Under the pieces are notes generated by a model. The model was not told the origin of the DNA, did not search any database, and saw only the letters and a program-made list of their open reading frames with translations. Positions 13,638 to 17,539 of a stretch of DNA of 17,539 nucleotides are shown piece by piece. Each line of letters begins with the position of its first letter. The stretch's first letter is position 1. This stretch comes from Aquifex sp. (lineage in GTDB: Bacteria; Aquificota; Aquificia; Aquificales; Aquificaceae), in contig QNXQ01000038.1 in the NCBI GenBank assembly GCA_003978875.1, positions 1 through 17,539 of the forward strand, read 5' to 3'. The position numbers and the translations under genes were made by a program.

Positions 13638-14863
13638 TGCTCCTTCTTTTACTTCTGTTTGCAGTAGGATTCTCTTTGGAGTTATCTCTCAGCGATGCTA
13701 TAGAGCTTGCTTTGAAGAATAATAGGGTTTTAAAGAAACTTGAAAAAGAACTGAAATCTGCTACCTTCAGGAAGGATTTAGCTGTTTTTGAAAGGTTTTC
13801 TCCCGAATTGGATTTGAGGGCTTCAAAAGACAGATTGGAAGCGGTAGCGAGAATTTTACTCCTTGAGTTCGGAAAAAGAGCTCATAAAATAAAGGCTGAG
13901 GAAATAAGAAGACAAATTGCCCAAATCACATTGGAAGAGTTTAAAAATCAGCTCAAAATTGAGGTAGCGAAACTATACACAGATATACTCATTTACGATA
14001 TCCTTGCTCAGGAAAAAAGAGAATTTATGGCTGTAGCTTTTGTGAGATTTGATAGGGAAAGAGAAAAACTTAGGCTTGGATTGTCCGATAGAGTAAAGGT
14101 AGCTCAGCTCGAGAGAACCTACAGGATGTATAGAGCCCAGTTATTTGAAATCCAAAGGAAGTATAACGAAACTCTTTACAAGTTGAAAAGATATTTAGGT
14201 ATTGATATGAAAGAAGATGTAGTCTTAAAACATTTGAACTTTAATGTTCCCGAGAATGAAAGTTTAGATGAAAGTGAGCTTTTAAAGCACATTAAAGATA
14301 ATTACAGATTAAGAATAAAGGAAAAAGAAATTGCCTATTACAAGGAACTCGAAAAGGGTGAAGGGACACTGTATAAACCCGAGGTTGTTTTAGAAGGTAG
14401 GCTAGGAAGGGATTTTGATGACAAGGAAAATTACGCTAAAGTGAACGCCTACATAAGGCTACCGTTGTTTGACCCGAGGATAGGCTTTAGGAAAAAGACG
14501 TTAAAAGAAAAACGTCTCTCTCTTATTAGGGAATATGAAGAAATTAAGTCCGAAATAGAAGAGAAGATTTATACCTTTCCCTATAGATGGGATGAGTATT
14601 TGGAGAAGTATAAATATGCAAAAACTAACATGGAATGGGCTGAGAGAAATCTCGACTTGAAACGTTCGGAGTATGAACTACAACTTGCCTTTGACCTAGG
14701 ATACGCTATGGCTTATTACACACAGGCGGAAAGACAGCTTCTGGAGAGTAAAGTAAGGATTTTACTATTCTTAATGGAGGTATATCACACTATCGGAAAA
14801 GACCCGATTCAAGCTCTGAAGGGTACTCACTTTTTTATGAGGGAAAGAGTACAAGTCCAGTAG
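13637..14863 (+). CDS. TolC-family outer membrane efflux protein
   Basis: A 408-residue outer-membrane channel-type protein. The signal peptide (MLLLLLLFAVGFSL) is followed at once by the family's N-terminal motif LSLSDAIELALKNNRVLKKLEKELKSA, long charged helices (residues about 75-185) and a second such block (about 280-390, including WAERNLDLKRSEYELQLAFDLGYAMAYYTQAERQLLESKVRILLFLMEVYHTIG), as expected of the twofold repeated alpha-barrel fold. It is shorter than E. coli TolC (about 470 mature), and the first beta hairpin segment seems compressed (RFSPELDLRAS). No membrane fusion protein or RND/ABC pump gene is adjacent, so the transport partner is unknown. The start codon shares a base with the thioredoxin stop, and hslV begins 11 bases after its stop, so the gene belongs to the same transcript. 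Confidence 0.82.
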   Translation: MLLLLLLFAVGFSLELSLSDAIELALKNNRVLKKLEKELKSATFRKDLAVFERFSPELDLRASKDRLEAVARILLLEFGKRAHKIKAEEIRRQIAQITLEEFKNQLKIEVAKLYTDILIYDILAQEKREFMAVAFVRFDREREKLRLGLSDRVKVAQLERTYRMYRAQLFEIQRKYNETLYKLKRYLGIDMKEDVVLKHLNFNVPENESLDESELLKHIKDNYRLRIKEKEIAYYKELEKGEGTLYKPEVVLEGRLGRDFDDKENYAKVNAYIRLPLFDPRIGFRKKTLKEKRLSLIREYEEIKSEIEEKIYTFPYRWDEYLEKYKYAKTNMEWAERNLDLKRSEYELQLAFDLGYAMAYYTQAERQLLESKVRILLFLMEVYHTIGKDPIQALKGTHFFMRERVQVQ

Positions 14864-14874
14864 AATTAAGAGTT

Positions 14875-15405
14875 ATGGAAATAAAATCTACCACCATTCT
14901 GGCGGTAAGGAGAAACGGAAAGACCGCAGTAGGAGGAGATGGACAGGTGACTTTCGGAAACGCGGTAATAAAGCACTCCGCAAGAAAGATAAGGAGACTT
15001 TATCACAATCAAGTAATAGTAGGTTTTGCCGGAAGTGCGGCGGATGGTTTAGCCCTTATGGAGAGGCTGGAAGCCAAATTGGAGGAATTCAGAGGAAATC
15101 TTATTAAAGCTTCAGTTCAGCTTGCGAAGGATTGGAGAATGGACAAATACTTGAGAAGACTTGAAGCTCTCCTTCTGGCTGTAGATAAGGAACATATGCT
15201 TTTGATTTCTGGTAATGGAGATATCATTGAACCTGATGAACCTATTCTCGCTATAGGTTCCGGAGGAAATTACGCAAAAGCCGCAGCTTTGGCTTTATAT
15301 AGAAATACGGAACTTTCTGCAAGAGATATAGTTGAGAAATCCTTAAAAATAGCTTCGGAAATATGTATTTACACTAATGACAATTTCGTTATAGAGGAAA
15401 TTTAA
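14875..15405 (+). CDS. hslV: ATP-dependent protease peptidase subunit HslV
   Basis: HslV is the threonine peptidase that forms a dodecamer with the HslU unfoldase. The sequence has TTILAVRRNGKTAVGGDGQVTFGNAVIKHSARKIRRLY at the N terminus and VGFAGSAADGLALMERLEAKLEEF next, both diagnostic, then IGSGGNYAKAAALAL and the closing EICIYTNDNFVIEEI. Thr6 is the expected nucleophile after removal of a five-residue leader (MEIKS), longer than the single Met of E. coli. Total length is 176 residues, normal for the family. HslU is not next to it, unlike the common hslVU pair; it may be elsewhere. It follows the TolC-like gene by 11 bases with only a weak ribosome site, and its stop is 10 bases from the convergent ribBA stop. 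Confidence 0.95.
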   Translation: MEIKSTTILAVRRNGKTAVGGDGQVTFGNAVIKHSARKIRRLYHNQVIVGFAGSAADGLALMERLEAKLEEFRGNLIKASVQLAKDWRMDKYLRRLEALLLAVDKEHMLLISGNGDIIEPDEPILAIGSGGNYAKAAALALYRNTELSARDIVEKSLKIASEICIYTNDNFVIEEI

Positions 15406-15415
15406 AAGGAAAAGC

Positions 15416-16636
15416 TCAGAACAGATGACCCAGTTTATCTTTCTTTACCTGTAAATAAATTCTGTTGTGTTCATTAGGTTCTATCTTTATGGGTACTCTT
15501 TCTACAACTTCAAGTCCGAAACCCTCAAGGGCTACTATCTTTCTGGGATTGTTGGTCATTAACTTCATCTTCCTTACTCCTAAATCTCTGAGGATTTGAG
15601 CACCTATTCCGTAATCCCTCAAGTCCGGAGGGTATCCCAACTTCTCGTTGGCTTCGACGGTATCGTATCCTTTTTCCTGAAGTTCATAAGCTTTTATCTT
15701 GTTGGCTATTCCTATGCCTCTTCCTTCGTGTCCCAGAATATAAACAAGTACTCCTTTTCCTTCCTTTGCTATCATTTCCAGAGCTTTTTCAAGTTGTGGT
15801 CTGCAATCACATCTGTAGGAACGAAAAACATCACCGGTAAGGCATTCGGAATGAACTCTCACAAGGACTGCTTCATCTTCTTTCCACTCTCCCATTGTAA
15901 GGGCAACCTGTTCACTTCCGGTGAGTTTATGTTTGTACGCGTGAATTTTAAATATTCCCCAGGGGGTGGGCAGATGTGCAGTAGCTACCCTTTCAACAAG
16001 GGTTTCCTTCCTGAGCCTGTATTTTATCAAATCCGCTATTGTAATTATCTTTAGATTGTGTTTCTTTGCAAACTCCATAAGGTCAGGCAGGCGTGCCATA
16101 GTTCCGTCATCTTTCATAATCTCGCATATAACACCTGCAGGATAAAGTCCTGCTAATCTTGCCAAATCCACCGAAGCCTCTGTGTGTCCCGCTCTTTCTA
16201 AAACTCCTCCCGGTCTTGCTTTAAGAGGGAAAACGTGGCCGGGTCTTACAAAATCGGAAGGCTTTGCATTAGGAGAAATAGCCAATTTTATAGTAATGGC
16301 CCTATCGTAAGCGGATATTCCGGTGCTGGTTCCATACTTTGGATGAGCATCTATGGAAACACAGAAGTAGGTTCCTTTGGGATCTGTGTTCATAGGTGTC
16401 ATAGGGTGTAAGTCCAGTTCTTCGCAACGTTCAGGGGTTAGAGAAAGACATATTAGCCCTCTTCCGTATTTTGCCATAAAGTTTATCGCTTCAGGGGTAA
16501 CCTTTTCTGCGGCCATAACTAAATCTCCCTCGTTTTCCCTGTCCGGGTCGTCGACAACTATTACCATTTTTCCTTTTTTGATATCTTCGATAGCTTCCTC
16601 AACGGTGTTAAACTTAAATTCTTCCAAACCTTTCAT
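15416..16636 (-). CDS. ribBA: Bifunctional DHBP synthase / GTP cyclohydrolase II
   Basis: The 406-residue fusion supplies both entry branches of riboflavin synthesis. The N-terminal domain (about 1-205), 3,4-dihydroxy-2-butanone-4-phosphate synthase, acts on ribulose 5-phosphate and shows DDPDRENEGDLVMAAE (29-44), YGTSTGISAYDRAIT (101-115) and RPGGVLERAGHTEASVDLARLAG (141-163). The C-terminal domain (about 212-406), GTP cyclohydrolase II, carries the zinc motif with Cys265, Cys276 and Cys278 (SECLTGDVFRSYRCDCRPQL), the EGRGIGI loop (304-310) and DLRDYGIGAQILRDLG. The order and total length match other RibBA proteins. The gap to the divergent gene is 44 bases, too small for an FMN riboswitch, and no ribosome site of note precedes the ATG. 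The gene converges on hslV. Confidence 0.96.
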   Translation of the reverse strand: MKGLEEFKFNTVEEAIEDIKKGKMVIVVDDPDRENEGDLVMAAEKVTPEAINFMAKYGRGLICLSLTPERCEELDLHPMTPMNTDPKGTYFCVSIDAHPKYGTSTGISAYDRAITIKLAISPNAKPSDFVRPGHVFPLKARPGGVLERAGHTEASVDLARLAGLYPAGVICEIMKDDGTMARLPDLMEFAKKHNLKIITIADLIKYRLRKETLVERVATAHLPTPWGIFKIHAYKHKLTGSEQVALTMGEWKEDEAVLVRVHSECLTGDVFRSYRCDCRPQLEKALEMIAKEGKGVLVYILGHEGRGIGIANKIKAYELQEKGYDTVEANEKLGYPPDLRDYGIGAQILRDLGVRKMKLMTNNPRKIVALEGFGLEVVERVPIKIEPNEHNRIYLQVKKDKLGHLF

Positions 16637-16662
16637 GAGAATTTAATTTATCCCTTTTTATG

Positions 16663-16680
16663 GAAGTATATTAATACTTC
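16663..16680. repeat. Inverted repeat in the ribBA-nucleotidyltransferase divergent region
   Basis: GAAGTAT and ATACTTC form a perfect 7-bp inverted repeat around ATTA and end directly at the ATG of the plus-strand gene. The position, between two divergent starts, would suit an operator for either gene. It could also be chance symmetry in AT-rich DNA. Confidence 0.4.
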
Positions 16681-17337
16681 ATGGAAAACATGGGAAATAT
16701 AGAGATAGTATCTTCCGGGAAGCATACCCTACACGGACTTAACTTTTACCTCTCTTACTTTGATGATATAGCTAAAGTTCTTCCCAGGGAAGATTACTGT
16801 TTCATAGTAGGCGGTTGGGTAAGGGATAGAATTTTAGGAGAACCTGTAGGATACAACATAGATGTTGATTTTCTCACAACCGCAGACCCAGTCCAGCTGG
16901 CAAAGAAGTTTGCCGAAAGAATAGGCGGCCATTTCTTCGTATTCGAAAAGAAAGGATTTCTTATAAAAAGGCCGGTCATAGCTACTGTGGTTCTCCACAT
17001 TCCACCCTACAGGTATAGATTTGACTTTTCTCCCTTAAAAGGTAAAGATTTAGAAAAAGCCCTTATAGAGGACTTGAAGGAAAGAGATTTTACCGCAAAC
17101 GCTATAGCGGTTAATTTGGACGATGTCTTAAGCATCGGGGCAAAGCAAACAATAGTATTTGACCCTACAGGTGGTATTAAGGATTTAGAACAAGGATTAC
17201 TTAGACCTATATCCCTGGAAAATTTGAAAAGAGACCCTGTAAGAATTCTTAGGGGATTCAGACTTTCCATAGAGAAAAACCTGACCTTGACGGAAGACTT
17301 TTATGAGTTTGTAAAAGAGACTAAAAATTATTTCTAA
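16681..17337 (+). pseudogene. tRNA nucleotidyltransferase / poly(A) polymerase family, head domain only (truncated)
   Basis: The 218 residues contain the catalytic head of class II CCA-adding, A-adding and poly(A) polymerase enzymes: FIVGGWVRDRILGEPVGYNIDVDFLT (about 41-66) with the two metal-binding Asp of the D-x-D motif, ERDFTANAIAVNL (motif B, about 133-145) and FDPTGGIKDLEQGLLRPI. It then has the start of the neck, RDPVRILRGFRLS. It stops about 23 residues after that motif (at TKNYF), whereas family members continue through neck, body and tail domains for some 150-250 more residues that hold and measure the tRNA. The frame is open up to the stop and no in-frame continuation exists. The end coincides with a sharp fall in G+C, so I infer truncation by foreign DNA. 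A split gene with its C-terminal half elsewhere is the alternative. Start could be 16681 or 16690. Confidence 0.65.
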
Positions 17338-17383
17338 AATTGATTTTAGTTAGTGTTATAAATTTGTTTTTATTTTTTTATTT

Positions 17384-17539
17384 ATGATTTTAAAACAGAT
17401 CCCAGAAGATTTTGTAGTTGAAGAAATTTTTGATTTTAGTAGACTGAAAAAAGAAGGAGGTTATTCTTATTTTATTTTAACAAAAGTTAATTTTTCTCAA
17501 ATTAAAGCAATTGAAATTATTTCAAATTTTTTTGGAGTT
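17384..17539 (+). CDS. truD: TruD-like tRNA pseudouridine synthase (N-terminal part, continues beyond window)
   Basis: The 52 residues visible start MILKQIPEDFVVEEIFDF and continue GGYSYFILTKVNFSQIKAIEIISNFFGV. K-x-x-PEDF-x-V-x-E-[IV] followed by Y-x-[YF]-x-L-x-K and then a helix ending FGV is the N-terminal pattern of TruD, which makes pseudouridine 13 in tRNA-Glu. The catalytic Asp lies downstream of the window. Codon use is unlike the rest of the window: all eight isoleucines are ATT or ATC and none is ATA, the favoured codon of its neighbours, and most third positions are A or T. The upstream 46 bases are nearly all A/T with no ribosome site or clear promoter. It probably has a different origin from the chromosomal genes to its left. 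Only the N-terminus is visible, so the family call is moderate. Confidence 0.65.
   Translation, partial: MILKQIPEDFVVEEIFDFSRLKKEGGYSYFILTKVNFSQIKAIEIISNFFGV

Noticed and set aside
16637..16680. FMN riboswitch upstream of ribBA
   Set aside because: Only 44 bases separate ribBA from the divergent gene; an RFN element needs well over 100 bases and none of its conserved blocks is seen.
17340..17438. Direct repeat TTGATTTTAGT (17340-17350 and again near 17429-17439) as an insertion footprint
   Set aside because: An 11-base match in 20 percent G+C sequence is likely by chance, and the second copy is explained by truD coding sequence.
1..17539. CRISPR array or insertion sequence with transposase
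   Set aside because: No regularly spaced direct repeats of 24-37 bases and no transposase-like protein or paired terminal inverted repeats were seen.

Overview
The window reads as a segment of a hyperthermophilic, chemolithoautotrophic bacterium of the Aquificales, close to Aquifex. The support is indirect but consistent: AT-leaning DNA with heavy use of ATA and AGA/AGG codons, lysine- and glutamate-rich proteins, a BioW-type pimeloyl-CoA synthetase, an Aquifex-like TrmH, and scattered housekeeping genes with few classical operons. I cannot name the species from sequence alone.

Layout. (1) 1-2589 looks like the right end of an integrated conjugative element. It holds the tail of a VirB1-like lytic transglycosylase, a TraH-like F-type type IV secretion protein, a Rad52/ERF-like single-strand annealing candidate on the other strand with a near-consensus promoter, a 220-bp repeat-rich non-coding stretch, and finally only the 3' half (anticodon arm to CCA) of a tRNA-Val(UAC) gene. 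A lone tRNA 3' half is the classic scar of site-specific integration, so the intact tRNA and the integrase should lie to the left of the window. (2) 2595-4485 is chromosomal: bioW, a gamma-carbonic-anhydrase-family protein and trmH, very tightly packed, with divergent starts 10 bp apart and a 9-bp convergent overlap. (3) 4506-7072 is a flagellar unit: a sigma-28-type promoter, a 70-residue helical protein in the flgN position, then flgK and flgL. (4) 7069-10004, minus strand, is metallophosphoesterase, malate dehydrogenase and biotin carboxylase, the last two fitting the reductive TCA cycle and CO2 assimilation. (5) 10005-10270 is an intergenic region with a GC-rich island (hairpin plus a 28-base G/C-tract) standing out in AT-rich DNA, a candidate small RNA or leader. 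(6) 10271-12187 is thrS. (7) 12258-15405, plus strand, is a run of four genes: a tandem HepT-like (DUF86) protein without the catalytic motif, a periplasmic CPFC thioredoxin, a TolC-family outer-membrane protein and hslV. (8) 15416-16636 is ribBA, divergent from a tRNA nucleotidyltransferase-like gene at 16681-17337 that contains only the catalytic head. (9) From about 17338 the composition falls to roughly 20 percent G+C and the codon usage changes; a truD-like gene starts at 17384 and runs off the end. This looks like a junction with foreign DNA that may have truncated the nucleotidyltransferase gene.

The most notable items are the tRNA-Val-bounded conjugative element, the composition break with a truncated nucleotidyltransferase, the GC island upstream of the phosphoesterase, the duplicated non-catalytic HepT protein, and a malate dehydrogenase whose cofactor-discriminating acidic residue is replaced by Ala-Arg.
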